From Onthophagus taurus (Eukaryota; Arthropoda; Insecta; Coleoptera; Scarabaeidae), in contig NC_091968.1 of assembly GCF_036711975.1 (NCBI RefSeq), positions 26,335,001-26,399,000 on the forward strand: a stretch of DNA of 64,000 bases, read 5' to 3'. Numbering within the stretch: the first letter of the stretch is position 1; the number at the start of each line of letters is the position of its first letter. The position numbers and the translations under genes were made by a program. The notes beneath the pieces were generated by a model. That model had not been told where the DNA came from, ran no database searches, and was given only the letters and a program-made list of their open reading frames with translations. Positions 11,101 through 23,000 of the stretch are shown one piece after another.

Positions 11101-14100
11101 AACCTTCAAATTCAAAATCAAAATTCAAAATTGCCTGTGTGAACCTTCCTCGCATTCAACCAATCACGTGCAAGGTCAATCTGGTGACAAATTTAAAATA
11201 CTCCTCCTGGTTTAAAAACAGAGTATAGTATCTTCGGAAAATGTATTACAACTTTTGACACATAGTAGTTAGGTTAATAGTAAAAACTACATGTCCCTCT
11301 TGATTTGCTATTTCTCGAGCAGTGATCACTGCTATGCTTTAGTCAGTGGTTCTTTTTTAATAATGGTGTAAATTAACAGTTGTATTAAGTTAGTTTTAAA
11401 AGAAAAACGTGATAAAGTATGAATTTTTTAAATAACGCGTTTTTTGCAGAAAAATAGTCAATCATATTTTTTTAAGAAAAGAAAAATGGCAAGTGTTATA
11501 CCATTTTGAAATCTTGACTAAACAGGCCATCTTTTAAAATAACTTGCCAAGGGTGTTGTACTAGTCCTTTGTTTAGAAATCGTGTGTCAAACTTAATAGA
11601 CATAAATTCTTTCAACCTGAACTCAATCAAACTAATAATTTTTTTTGCAAAACTAACGACTTTTGTTGTTCGACTTGTGACTGCTATAGTACCATGATTC
11701 ATTAGGAATACATTATTAAAAAAATCACTATTAAATTGCGAACATTTCTGGCCATAGTACCTTAAAGATATGATGTACGGGAACGATTTTTAACATTTTC
11801 ATAAATGTGTCTATTACTACTTAACTAAGAGACAGATTTTTTTCTTATTTTTACCAGAACAGGTATGGGTTGGCCTCTCACCCGGTGCCCGCTTGACGTT
11901 GAGTTTCGGGACACCTGTATAGATTCCATTATTCGTACAGTTTTGAAATTTTGGTATAGTAGACGCCACGAGAGCTGGCAGTAAATCATCGTTTTCCGCT
12001 ATTACAAATGCCATACGTATTTCACAAATGGCTAGAGAGTAATGTGTGTTAGAAAGAGATAGTATTAGTTTAATATGTCTGCTGTACTACGTCTGTTCTT
12101 CCAAGGGATGTAACTCTATAATTATAACCTCAAATCGAAACGTCTTGTGAGCGTTGTCATGAATCTGTTAGTGTTTTCACAAGCCGAAAATGTTTTCTTT
12201 GAAAGGAAAATCATTAAATAATATCTTTGACATATAACCTCCATTACTAACATAACCTACATTTATATGTATGTGGTGAAATAATCTAAGTCGTACGTCC
12301 ATATCTTGATTCATACCATTTTTAAGCGAACTGTCACTGCCAGCTCTCGTGGTTTCTACTATATCATTTATTTATTGTTTATTTTATAATGTACAAAATT
12401 TAAAAAACACTTAATGTTCAATGAGACCCCCATTAACCTCAATAAGGTTACTAATTCTTTCGCTAAAAGATCTTCTAACTTTTAAAAGTATGTTTGGCTG
12501 GTAAAGTATATAGTATGTGGTAAATAAACCCGAAACTTTCTAGTTCTAGGTCTAGTTTTACTTCAATATCAATATACAACAATCTAGCGTAATCTAATAC
12601 TAACGCGCTATCTAACACTGTCACTAGAACTAGCACTAGACCTAGAATTAGAAAGTTTTGGGTTTAGTCACGGCTACTCTTGCTTAATAACAGTCAAAAA
12701 TTATTAATAATCATCAATAATTATGAGGATTCACCGTAAATAAAACCTACAAGTTCTCAGAACCAACTTTTAGAATAATTTTAACTAAACATGGCGGCAC
12801 ATAGTGGTACATGGTACTACATTTTATTTTTTTACACGGAAACTATTAACTTTAAAGGAAATACCAAAGAGACAAAAAAGTACCACTAAAGAATGAGCTT
12901 TACAGCCCATATTTTTTTATGTTAATATTCCATAGCGTTAAAAAGTTCTTATAAAAAATATCAAGGGAGTGGTGAATTTCATCCCCTTAGAGGGCGCTAG
13001 AGAAGTTTTAGGTATGCTTGAAAATAAGGTCTTAACCAGTAGTAAATAAGTACAAAGTTTCAAATTCTACGGTTTACTTACAGCCGAAATACAAAACAAA
13101 ATGTAAATTTTTGACTCAACATAATAACTCGAAAACAAACGAGTTGCGATCCTATTTTTATATAAAAAAACTTGTGCTATTTTGGCAGTAAAGTTTCCCG
13201 ATTAAAAACTGAACCAACCTGTATACATATACAGGATGACATATACATCGTAACCTAAAATATGGTGGTTTAATTAATGTAGGTAGATCTTTCTGAAATT
13301 ATGCATAGCGCCATAATTTCTCATTCTGAACAACTTTTCTTAATGATATTTTGCAGTATCATGAACAAAAAGCTTACTTTACCTGAACTCAAAATAGTTT
13401 TCGCTTTACTATCAAGGCCGAGTTGATTTTCAAAATATGAAAATTACTTAAAATTCTCTCCACACCAAGTAGGGCTTAATTCCTCAGCTTTAAAATAAAA
13501 TTCAAACATTTTTAAGTCATACCTCTTGTAACATCTATCCTGGGACACACTGTATGTGTGCATTTTTCAAAAAACCATAATTATTTCCCAAACTATTAAT
13601 GTTAGGTATAGGACATATGGGGTATAAAAGATGTAAAATGAGACGCCGAAGACGACTAAGTAATAAAATATGGGGGTGCTCTTTAAAAGAATTAAGTTAT
13701 GGTACTTCCAAATTTCGAAAAGTTAACGTGCCATAGTAAAATGACCAAAGGATCTAGACAGCCATTCTCGGCACCAAAACACACTCCATTATGTTGCTTA
13801 AGCATGTTCTGAATCCCAAATTGATATCCGAAAAATTGAGTATAACATTTTTGTATTTGAGTGCAGATTTTTGTAGAAAAAATCGAATAACTCGAGAACG
13901 GCCAAACCAAATTGCAAAAAGTAACGTTATTCATAAACCTTGAAAATCGACAAATCCAAATATGTAAAAATATTTAGGGTTCCATTTAAAAAAATAAAGT
14001 AGGGGCGACTTCCGGTATAACCGGAAGTGTTAGAAATCTGAAAATATTTTAGTCGAAGAGAACGCAATTGATTATACTTAAATCTGAATTATCAAATTTT

Positions 14101-16163
14101 TATTTTGACCAAAACCCCAGAAACATCTAATGACCGGTCTCGCTGAGACACCTGTATACAGGGTGTATCAAATGTCTGAAATATAGCCAATAACTTCGCA
14201 ATTTGTGATTTTAAAGAAAAATGTTTCAAATACAAGTTTCTTTATTAATCGTGGCGCATTTTTTGGCGACATTTGCTTGTTTGTATTGTTTTTTGTTTCG
14301 TTGCTATGGTAACCAACATTGTTGTTTTAAATGGGATGTATATGTTTTTTTTTGCATACTTTGATAGAGGATAACTCTGTGCGATAAACATATCAAGCAT
14401 ATGGTTGTATAAGAAAAAATGCGTTTTCTGAAAATACTAAATCAACAAATTACAATCAAAGTAGGTGACGAAATAACGAAAATAAACGTCAGAAAAATGA
14501 CAGTTTCAACAATTCCGCCATTTTTGTAGGGGTATAGCTCCCCAGGGGAGTTGAAGCCACTCATTTCATATAGCAAAGTACCCTTAAATTTTGCTAAAGA
14601 ATGACTCCCTGAAGATGAGAGTATATATCGGCATTCCGCTAAAGTCTTAGTTCAAAAAGTTATGGATTTTCTCCATTATATCTTGTGGTGATTACAATCT
14701 TCTGTTGAGTTGTCATGAGTTTCCCATAAACTTCTTTTCCTGGGTGTTCTCTTTTTTTATCTGATTCAAAAAGTTTCTCATTTCACTCATGGCAATATCT
14801 ATATCTGCAGAAGTCATATATTTGGTTTTAAATCTTGGGTCGAATAACGTAGATGTTATAAGAAAAGAATTTTCTTTCGCATAATCAAATCGTTTATTTC
14901 AAAATTCATAGAGTTTTCTTTTTACTACGTTTTGAAGTTAAAGTTTATTGTTTAATACAGCCAATAATGGTATAATAATCGAAATACGGGCACTATCAGA
15001 GGATATGTCGAGTGTAGCCTCATAAAAATATTTTAGCACATTTATTATACCTCCATTATACCTCCATGCTTAATGGCATAGAGATTTATTACTCTTTTTT
15101 GCTCTACAAGTCGCTGCAACATTAAGTAGGTGCTATTCCACCTGATTTCTATGTTTTGCAACAAACAATGCTGCAAGACTTTGAATCAAAACATCTTTTA
15201 TGACTAATTGCAGAGTATGCGCCACACAGCCTAGGGATATAGGCGCCGGTATGGTCGTGATCTAATACTGTTGCGCTCAATATCACCTTCGATTTTTGTG
15301 AACCTATAATAAAATGTCCTGTAAAGCCTAATAAAGAGCAGGTTTTACTTAGATTTGAAACCAAAACTTCTCTAAAATCCCTATTTTAGGCCGAAATTAA
15401 AATTTCGGTCGGACATTATAAATTAACCCCACATTTCAATAAAAAAACTAAACAATCTTTTTTAGAACTAAAGTTTATTCCGGTAATAAAATGTTTTTTA
15501 ACTCAATTCCAAGCTTATTCGAATTGTGTATAAGAGTCTTACAGGATAATATAGATGGTGAGAAACAATTTATCCCAATTTATTCTTTATAAAATCGTTT
15601 TTAATACAGCTTTAGAATACACTGGAGGAGTTCCTTACGCAATTTTAAAACCAGTATTAGATAAAGCGTCACCTCAACAACTTTACACAATGGAACATTA
15701 CAATCCTTATTTAATCGAAGATACTGACGAATTGTGGCAATTTCATTGTTCGAAAGATTTTAAAAATAAGCGTAGGGAAGAATTGGAATCGTGGCGTGAA
15801 ATGTATATGCGTTGTTTAGATGAGCGCGAGGCGAAATTGAAAGCTTTAACTGAAAATATAAAGGTGGCGCAAGAGAAATCAACTCCAGTTCGGCAAACTA
15901 AATTGGCGTACATTGATAGTTTTGTAAAACCGCCGCGGGATGTTATTCGGAAACAAGCTAAGAATGGGATTGATAAGAAACCGTTGATTACGCCACAATC
16001 GAGATTAAATGCGATTGCAGCTGGAAGTTCAAATGCCCAAGTTTCCGTTCCAAATCCTGTTAGAGCGTCGAGTAATAATAGTTCGGGGGCGGTTAAACCT
16101 AAAAAAGCTCCGTTAATGCAAAAGACGTTGGCGTTTTTAAAAGGTGGAAGGTTTCGTAGATAG
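5198..16163 (+). CDS. EloA: Elongin A, RNA polymerase II elongation factor subunit
   Basis: Six exons (5198-5281, 5333-5525, 5714-6690, 6752-6933, 15466-15557, 15610-16163) join in frame with GT-AG junctions to 693 aa. Elongin A binds Elongin B/C, stimulates Pol II elongation, and can act in a cullin ubiquitin ligase. Residues 1 to ~90 form the TFIIS N-terminal (LW) domain (LLHCIFKLSNLPITVGHLEE, ELVNKWK). Residues ~95-420 are a disordered K/S/E/D/H-rich linker. From ~480 comes the Elongin A domain, starting KVYSGNK, with a BC-box S495-L496-x3-C500-x2-V503 and then GGVPYAILKPVLDKASPQQLY and LIEDTDELWQFHC. Length is between the fly and human proteins. Intron 4 (6934-15465) holds an 8.5 kb transposon nest, but both splice sites are intact. 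It is head-to-head with TRAPPC1. Confidence 0.95.
7984..8594. repeat. Large foldback element (about 280-bp arms)
   Basis: The left arm from 7984 (TACAGGTGTCCAAATTT, GGGTTTGTAGGGTATCTCAG, AAAGATAGAAAGTTGCGG) is mirrored by the right arm ending 8594. The arms meet near 8265-8290 with a small loop. It is non-coding and could form one long hairpin if transcribed. Confidence 0.85.
8597..10029. repeat. Second large foldback element with internal inverted repeats
   Basis: The left arm GGTCTGTCACGACGAGCTG then AGTCTATATG is mirrored near 9975-10029. Deeper in, 9417-9520 (GCAACCCTTCACAATAAA, GTCCGGCCAAATATTCTC) mirrors 9645-9760. ACTTCCGGTTATACCGG also appears in both arms. No coding sequence is recognised. 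Confidence 0.8.
9130..9185. repeat. Perfect 23-bp stem hairpin
   Basis: CACCAGTCAACATGAAAATG plus ATA is followed by a loop of about 10 bases and then the exact complement ending GTTGACTGGTG. It lies at the centre of the foldback element 8597-10029. The size and perfection are hairpin-RNA-like, but a transposon palindrome is a sufficient explanation. Confidence 0.9.
10418..10730. repeat. About 122-bp tandem repeat, three copies
   Basis: The motif ATTGCCAAAGAAAACTTCA starts at 10418, 10540 and 10662. Each unit also contains GTTTGTAAACAAAACTAACC and CACGCTATAATTG. It is adjacent to, and possibly part of, the neighbouring TIR element. A CTAG-family fragment follows at 10735-10822. Confidence 0.85.
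10822..11227 (+). mobile_element. GGAGGAGT-type TIR element, solo copy B (406 bp)
   Basis: This is a compact element with TATACTCTGTTTTTAAACC and GGTTTAAAAACAGAGTATA ends. It is an almost identical, uninterrupted version of copy A, and it lets the nested insertion in copy A be dated as younger. It has no transposase frame, so it is non-autonomous. Confidence 0.85.
11228..11952. other. Intronic transposon-derived sequence, no gene recognised
   Basis: This part of the Elongin A intron nest has several short open frames. None resembles a known protein, and no repeat unit or terminal inverted repeat could be assigned. Confidence 0.4.
11953..12364. mobile_element. MITE with ~27-bp inverted ends
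   Basis: GTATAGTAGACGCCACGAG then AGCTGGCAG near 11953-11982 is mirrored by CTGCCAGCTCTCGTGG then TTTCTACTATA at 12336-12364. The interior of about 350 bp is non-coding. It is flanked downstream by a CTAG-family fragment at 12535-12660. Confidence 0.75.
12365..14156. other. Transposon debris inside the Elongin A intron
   Basis: A CTAG-family inverted repeat lies at about 12535-12660 (TTTCTAGTTCTAGGTCTAG, and the inverted ACTAGACCTAGAATTAGAAAG). Isolated transposon termini appear near 13215 (TATACAGGATGACATATAC) and 13540 (GGGACACACTGTATG). The motif ACTTCCGGTATAACCGGAAG occurs at 14008-14027. No gene is seen. Confidence 0.5.
14157..14520 (+). mobile_element. Second fragment of the TACAGGGTGT transposon family
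   Basis: The 5' part matches 1937-2130: TACAGGGTGTATCAAATG, then GTGGCGCATTTTTTGGCGAC, then TAACCAACATTGTTG. It is truncated before any transposase sequence. Confidence 0.7.
14660..15364 (-). pseudogene. Decayed hAT-family transposase
   Basis: Read on the minus strand across frameshifts, the segment gives LGCVAHTLQLVIKDVLIQSL, then RWNSTYLMLQRLVEQKR, then ATLDISSDSARISIIIPLL, then KKREHPGKEVYGKL. These match the RNase H-like core of hAT transposases: CxAHxLQLVIKD, TRWNSTYLMLxRLxEQ, and the SADSxxISxVIPL block. Many stops and frameshifts show it is dead. It adjoins the right terminus at 15415 and identifies the surrounding 8.5 kb insertion as hAT-derived. Confidence 0.85.
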
Positions 16164-16924
16164 AAATTTAAGAAAAAAATTAATATTTTTTAATTAATTT
16201 TAAATGATTATGTGCGAGTTTTGAAATTGTTATATTTTTTCTTTTTAAAGTACAAAAGGAAATGAATTTTACGAAATACAATGAAAAAAAAAACGATAAA
16301 GGACACGATAATGGGATTGTTGGACTTTTTTGAATTTTTAAACTTATTATTCTTTTTGTATAACTAAAAAATTAATTATGTAAAGTACATGAAATTTCCA
16401 TGTTGCTAGGTTGTAATAAGTAATTGTCCTTAGTATGATGTGTATTTTTATCAATTTATAAAATTAAATTAATTATTTTGGTATCACTTTAATTTATTAG
16501 CGCCATCTATATCAAAATCCCGTAACCTTACACTTCATAATCTAATCGTTAGATGTCAAAATAAAAATTTAATTATTTCGCAACATAACCCAACGCAATA
16601 TTTCTTTTCCATAAGAATTTATTTAATTAAATCACTTCATATAATCGATATTAACGGCAATTTCCGCTACGGTCGTTCAATGTCAATTTCATTACCTTTT
16701 TATCATAGCGTGCAAAAAGTGCTTTATTTTGTCAACAACAAAAAGTCATAATAATCTTTGTTCCGTATTCAATAGTGCGTATTAAAATTAAAATCATAAA
16801 AACTACACAACAGTGTTTATAAAACATCAAAACCAGGTAAATTTTAGAATTCGCAACTTATTTAAGCTTAAAATTATTTTGACACTTCAAAAAATAGGGT
16901 TAGAATCAATTAATTCATTAAATC
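16164..16924. other. Elongin A - FUNDC1 intergenic region
   Basis: This is 761 bp of AT-rich DNA holding the Elongin A 3' UTR and FUNDC1 5' region. A single TAGCGCCATCTATATC box lies at about 16499-16514, the same core found in the three satellites. No transposon terminus was recognised. Confidence 0.5.
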
Positions 16925-17380
16925 ATGCCGCATATTGAAGATTACGACGAATTTAAAGACGATGCGAAGAATGTTTTGCAACAATTAATGAGAAGTATAA
17001 GTAAAAGTTCGAATACCAAACAATTATTGGTCGGAACTGGATCCGGATTGTAATAATTTTTTTTGAGGTTAAATTAATAAATAAAAATACTAAAAATTGA
17101 TTGTTTTAGAACCACGGGATTCATTACAATGAAAATAGGAAGAACCGCGGCTTTTGCAATCGGGGGAGGAATCTTATTGTTGCAAATTGCTCAAACTCAA
17201 GGTTATGTAAAAATCGATTGGGATAGGATTAAAAAGAAAGCGGCTAAAACTTCAAGAGCTGTTGAAAATAATGTTAATCAACGTCCCACTTGGGTTGATG
17301 AAGTTAAAAAGTTTCTTGTAAAGAATACTTGTTTTGCTGGAGGATTTTTGGGGGGATTCTTTATCGGAATCGCTTTATAA
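16925..17380 (+). CDS. Fundc1: FUNDC1-like mitochondrial outer-membrane protein
   Basis: Two exons (16925-17049 and 17110-17380) join at a GT-AG junction to 131 aa. The family (FUNDC1/2) are mitochondrial outer-membrane proteins; vertebrate FUNDC1 is a mitophagy receptor. The diagnostic core is present: GFITMKIGRTAAFAIGGGIL, then LLQIAQTQGYVKIDWDRIKK, and a glycine-rich C-terminal membrane segment FAGGFLGGFFIGIAL (residues 117-131). A second hydrophobic segment covers about 54-69. The N-terminus is shorter than in human FUNDC1 (155 aa), and the only aromatic candidate for an LC3-binding motif is Y7-D-E-F10, which lacks the usual final L/I/V. AATAAA lies at 17532-17537. The gene is on the same strand as Elongin A, 761 bp downstream. 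Confidence 0.93.
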
Positions 17381-17649
17381 CCTCGTTTAGAACCACTTAT
17401 TTTATAAGCAATTAGTTTGGTTTATTATTTATTGCTTTTTCGTGCTTTAATAGCTAAGGATCTGTAAATACTTTGAATGTGAAAACCGATTTCAATGTTA
17501 TGTAGTGTAATTTAGTTTTTAAAACGTCTTGAATAAATATTTGTTGGACTTATCAGCTCAACTTATGTGTTTAAAGAATTAATTCGAAATAAACTAAATA
17601 AATTGATATGCCGTTTTATATAATTTTTAAAACATTCTAAAGAAGCGAT

Positions 17650-18185
17650 AATAACCATCTTATTACACAACATGAACAGAAAGAAATCTGTAATTTTATA
17701 TTAACATTAAAAACTTTATATTAAGAATAACATGTTAACTAGAAATATACAACAATCTAACGCTGAATAAGAACTAGAACTAATACTAATATTAGAACTA
17801 AAATCATTCTTTCTAGAAACTTTCTTATTACACAAAATACAGAAATCTGTAATTTTAAATTGAAATATTAAAAATAACATGTTAACGAGAAATATTCAAC
17901 AATCTAACGCTGAATGATAACTAAAAGTAGAATTAATACTAATATTAGGACTAATACTAGAATTAGAATCATTTTAATTATTAGAAATTTTCTAATTACT
18001 CAACATGAACAGAAATCTGTAATTTTATATTGAAATATGTATTAAAAATAACATGTTAACGAGAAATATACAACAATTTAACGCTGAATAACAACTAAAA
18101 CTAGAACCAACACTAGACATAGAACTAGAATCATTCGGGTTTAGCCGCACGTCTCTCAAGACGGCTAAAAAAATGTTAGTTTTAC
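17650..18185. repeat. About 170-bp repeat, three copies, with CTAG-type tails
   Basis: A unit containing AACATGAACAGAAATCTG, AAATAACATGTTAACGAG and CAACAATCTAACGCTGAA, then CTAG-family sequence, recurs near 17665, 17825 and 18000. The last copy ends in an inverted-repeat core (TCGGGTTTAGCCGCACG, then AAGACGGCTAAA) at about 18137-18170. It leads straight into the next satellite. Confidence 0.7.
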
Positions 18186-18187
18186 AC

Positions 18188-19690
18188 TAACATTTTCATT
18201 CTCTTCATATATTCATATTTGTTTTTATAATTATTTATAGTATTAAACACTATTACCTTTAAGATAATCAGATTTAATTTGTATTTATTTTTTATTATTT
18301 TAATTCTATTTTAATTAAAACTTACGGATTGACAATTAAAATTATTTAAAAAAAGCCAAGAGATGGCGCTTACTTAATTTTTATTCTCCCCATATATTCA
18401 TATTTGTTTTTATATTTATTTATATTTATTGACCTTTAAGATAATCAGATTTAATTTCTATTTATTTTTTATTATTTTAATTCTACTTTAATTAAAACTT
18501 ACGAATTGACAATTAAAATTATTAAAAAAAAATCAAGAGATGGCGCTTAATTAATTTTCATTCTCTTATATTCATATTTGTTTTTATAATTATTTATATT
18601 TATTGTATTAAACAATATTACCCTTAAGATAATCAAATTTAATTTCTATTTATTTTTTTATTATTTTAATTAAAACTTACGAATTGACTATTAAAATTAT
18701 TTAAAAAAAATCAAGAGATGGCGCTTAATTAATTTTCATTCTCCTCATATACTCATATTTGTTTTTATAATATTTATATTTATTGTATTAAACAATATTA
18801 CCTTTAAGATAATCAGATTTAATTTCTATTTATTTTTTATTATTTTAATTCAATTTCAATTAAAACTTATCGAATTGACAATTAAAATTATTAAAAAAAA
18901 ATCAAGAGATGGCGCTTAATTAATTTTCATTCTCTTATATTCATATTTGTTTTTATAATTATTTATATTCATTGTATTAAATAATATTACCCTTAAGATA
19001 ATCAGATTTAATTTCTATTTATTTTTTATTATTTTAATTCAATTTTAATTAAAACTTATCGAATTGACAATTAAAATTATTAAAAAAAAATCAAGAGATG
19101 GCGCTTAATTAATTTTCATTCTCTTATATTCATATTTGTTTTTATAATTATTTATATTCATTGTATTAAATAATATTACCCTTAAGATAATCAGATTTAA
19201 TTTCTATTTATTTTTTATTATTTTAATTCTATTTCAATTAAAACTTACGAATTGACAATTAAAATTATTTAAAAAAAGTCAAGAGATGGCGCTTAATTAA
19301 TTTTCATTCTCCTCATATACTCATATTTGTTTTTATAATATTTATATTTATTGTATTAAACAATATTACCTTTAAGATAATCAGATTTAATTTCTATTTA
19401 TTTTTTATTATTTTAATTCTATTCTATTTAAAACTTACGAATTGACAATTAAAATTATTAAAAAACAAAGTCAAGAGATGGCGCTTAATTAATTGTCACT
19501 CTCCTTATTTATTTATATCTCTTTTTATATTTATTAAATTAAACAATATTACCTTTAAGGTAATCGCATTGAATTTCTTTTAACTTTTTAATTATTTTAA
19601 TTCTATTTTATTTAAGACAATTAAAATTATTTAAAAAGATCAAGAGATGGCGCTTAATTAATTTTCATTCTCCAAATTTTCTCCTAATTT
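18188..19690. repeat. AT-rich satellite, ~170-192 bp monomer, ~8 copies
   Basis: The marker GATGGCGCT occurs at 18362, 18539, 18717, 18908, 19097, 19285, 19477 and 19646, giving spacings of 169-192 bp. Monomers contain TTAAGATAATCAGATTTAAT and AATTGACAATTAAAATTA. The GC-containing box AGAGATGGCGCTTA is the best conserved part. It lies between the FUNDC1 3' end and the Cep290 3' end. Confidence 0.9.
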
Positions 19691-20030
19691 TCATTTTAGT
19701 AAAACACCAGAATACTGAAACTGATAAATATGAAATTTTTAAGCAATAGGCGATTTAAATTAATTTCATTTCACTTTGTTCCATACACTTAATAATTTTA
19801 GACAGATCAAGAGATATTAATGTCATTTAATTTATTTGTGCTTTCATAAATAAATACATATAAATTATATTAAATATCAAAAAATCTTAATTATAAAATA
19901 TTTGAATCTTAAAAATATGTTTTTAAGCGCTCGAAACGGATGTTGAGCTACAAGGAATCATCGCTTTTAATCTTGCAACCTAAAAAAAAAAGAATGAATC
20001 AATTTATCTTGTTTTAAATACAATTCAATT

Positions 20031-23000
20031 TTAATTTGCCTCATCAAGTAACGCTTTTTCTTTACTCGCAGCCCGATGTAAAAGTATCTTAACTTTATCT
20101 AATAATTCAATTTTTTGTTCCAATTCATTTTTGAGCCGGGAATTTTCTTCTTCTAAATCGGGGGTTTTCCCGATTACTTTGATTTGTTTTAATTTGTTAT
20201 TCGCCAAGTTTAATTCTTCTTCTAAACGGGAAATTTTTTGTATACTGTCACCGTATTGATCTTTGAGTTTATAAAAGTTCCTTCGTAAAGTTTCGTCAGA
20301 AACGTTTATTTTTTCATTAACGGGTTTCGATGAATTTTGAAGCCGTTTGTTTTCAACTTGAAGTTTTTCAACGATTCTTTTTAGCACAAAAACGGTTCTT
20401 TCTAATTCAGATTGTTTTTTGTGTTCTTCGTTAACAGTTTCTGGGGGATTTTTTTCTTGTTTGAGAACTTCTATGTAGCTAAAATTTAATATAAATTAAT
20501 TTAAAACAAAAAAAAATGTTTTAAATAAAACAACTTTTCCAAATATTGGATTTGTTCTTTTAAATGGGGAACTTCTTTGTTCGTTTTTCCCAAATCCAAT
20601 TTAAATTCTAAGTTTTCCGCTTCCAATCTTAAATTAGCTTTATGTAAATTCGCCGTTGCATTTTGTAGCCTTTCTATTTCATTCCTTAATTCAATAGTAC
20701 CCTAAAACAATTTAAAAAAATATCTTAGAATTTATTTAACAACAAATCTAAATGTAATTATCTTGTTATACCCGGTACAAATAAGACGATCATCTCTATT
20801 CTGTATTTTGCAACGTTAAAATAACCTTCACACACATAACTTCTTATTAGCGATGAAGAAATGATTACATTTTTCTTTATTAGGATCATATTCATGCTAT
20901 TTTGCGGAACAAAAAAAAAGTGAAAGCTTTTTTTGGGAACTAAATCACTCAATAAGATTAAAATTAATTCATTTCCACTCCCTAAAAGTATAGATACGAA
21001 GTGTGTTTAGTCTTGAGAAGGAAGTGGAGAAAACGTTTTAATAAAACAAGTGGTTTTCTCATTCTTTCAGTCCAATACGGACCGCCGCAAAGAACAGTAC
21101 TCGATTTACAATGAATTTCGAATTAATTTTAACTATTATTTCTTTATTAATTGCGTGTTTGTATTTTTATTTTAAAAATGCGTTCGATTATTGCAAAAAA
21201 ATCGGGGTTCCGACCGTTCCTACGAGTTTTCTATTTGGAAATATTAAGAGTGTGGTGTTTAGACAACAAAGTATTAGTGATAAAGTTGCCGAAACTTATA
21301 GGTAAATTTTTAATCAATTTAGATCGATTATTATTATTAAGTATGGTTATAATTATAGTTAATGATTGAATTAAAACTTTTTTGGGGGTTTAATTCTTAA
21401 AAACCTTAATTTATGGACAAAATTAAAAAAAAAAAATCTCCCAGACGGGGAATCGAACCCCGGTCTCCCGCGTGACAGGCGGGGATACTGACCACTATAC
21501 TATCTGGGACTTGTCAAAACTAGTAATTTTCATAATGTTTACGTAAATTTAAGTCTATATTTAAAAGAAACTAATTTAAAAGTTGTCCTAAACCTATATG
21601 TGTTTAAATCAACACGTAAATTTAATTAATTTGCTTAATTAACATATTTAATTCAAAATAAACATTAATTATAAGTAACTAACTTCACTTCATTTTATTG
21701 TTTTTTAGTGATTTGAAAATAATTAATTTATAATTTCTTAGAGAAACCTTCTAAATGATTTAGGAAGGTGCTAAATTAAGTGTCGCGTAAACTTAAATAA
21801 AGATTGTTAATCATTAATTAATAATCGCATCTGATAAAAAAATACCGCCATCTATTAACTTAAAATCTAACTTAATTCGATTTTATGATCTTATTTATTA
21901 ATTAACACATAAATTTATTTATAAAAATAAATAAATTTGATTCATTTGCTATTAAAATAAACCGTTTAAGTAAATAATCTCAATTTAAAAATAAATTTAA
22001 AATTACATTATTAATTATCAACTAACTTCACTTTGTTTTGGAGTTTGTTGTGATTTAGTGGTTGACAGTTTTAAAATCGTTGATTTAAAATTTTAATCGA
22101 AAATATTTAATTTATAATTCCTTAGAGAAACCGAAATCACTTTTAAATCGATTACGAATATGTTAAATTAAGTATCGCGTAAACTTTTCGATGGGTGGAA
22201 ACTTAAAAAAAAACTTTAAACGATTTCTAAGTTTTTGGAGGACATAACCTCAAAGTGAGTAATTCAATTTTATTAAATAATTTTAAATTGATTTATAAGA
22301 TTAGGTAAAATTGATTCAAATAAAGATTTTTTAATGATAATAAACTTTTCTAATTAAAAAAAGTATGCTGCCATCTATCAATTTAAAATGTAAGTTAATT
22401 CGATAATGAAGTTAGATTTTATTTATGAATTCTTAGTTGATTTTACATAAATTTATTTGTAAAAATAAATAAATTTGATTCATTTACAACTAAAATAAAC
22501 TGTTTAAGTAAATAATCTCAATTTAGAAATAAATTAAAAATTAAACTCAACACATTATTAGTTATCAGTAACTAACTTCACTTTATTTTGGAGTTTGTTG
22601 TGATTTAGTGGTTGACAGTTTTAAAATCGTTGATTTAAAATTTTAATCGAAAATATTTAATTTATAATTTCTTGGAGAAACCGAAATAACTTTTAAATCG
22701 ATTACGAATATGCTAAATTAAGTAAAGCGTAAACTTTTCGATGGGTGGAAACTCAAAACAAAACTTTAAACGATTTCTAAGTTTTTGGAGGACATAACCT
22801 CAAAGTGAGTAATTAAATTTTATTAAATAATTTTGAATTGATTTATAAGATTAGGTAAAATTGATTCAAATAAAGATTTTTTAATGATAATAAACTTATT
22901 TAATTAAAAAAAGTATGCCGCCATCTATTAATTTAAAATGTAAGTTAATTCGATAATGAAGTTAGATCTTATTTATTAATTCTTAGTTGATTTTACATAA

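Larger units (their letters stand above)
6949..15415. mobile_element. hAT-like DNA transposon with nested insertions, inside Elongin A intron 4
   Basis: The left end TGTCCGACCGAAA (6949) is the inverted copy of the right end TTTCGGTCGGACA (ending 15415). Decayed hAT transposase sequence sits just inside the right end on the minus strand. The interval fills all but 15 and 50 bp of the intron. No clean 8-bp target duplication is seen, so precise excision boundaries are inferred. Inside are several further elements listed separately. Confidence 0.7.

Noticed and set aside
11496..12014. Minus-strand frames of 65-68 codons in the Elongin A intron
   Set aside because: No family match and no splice or start context; they lie in transposon debris.
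6949..15415. Elongin A as a pseudogene broken by transposons
   Set aside because: All six exons keep frame and splice sites, and the BC-box and Elongin A domain are intact. The insertions are purely intronic.
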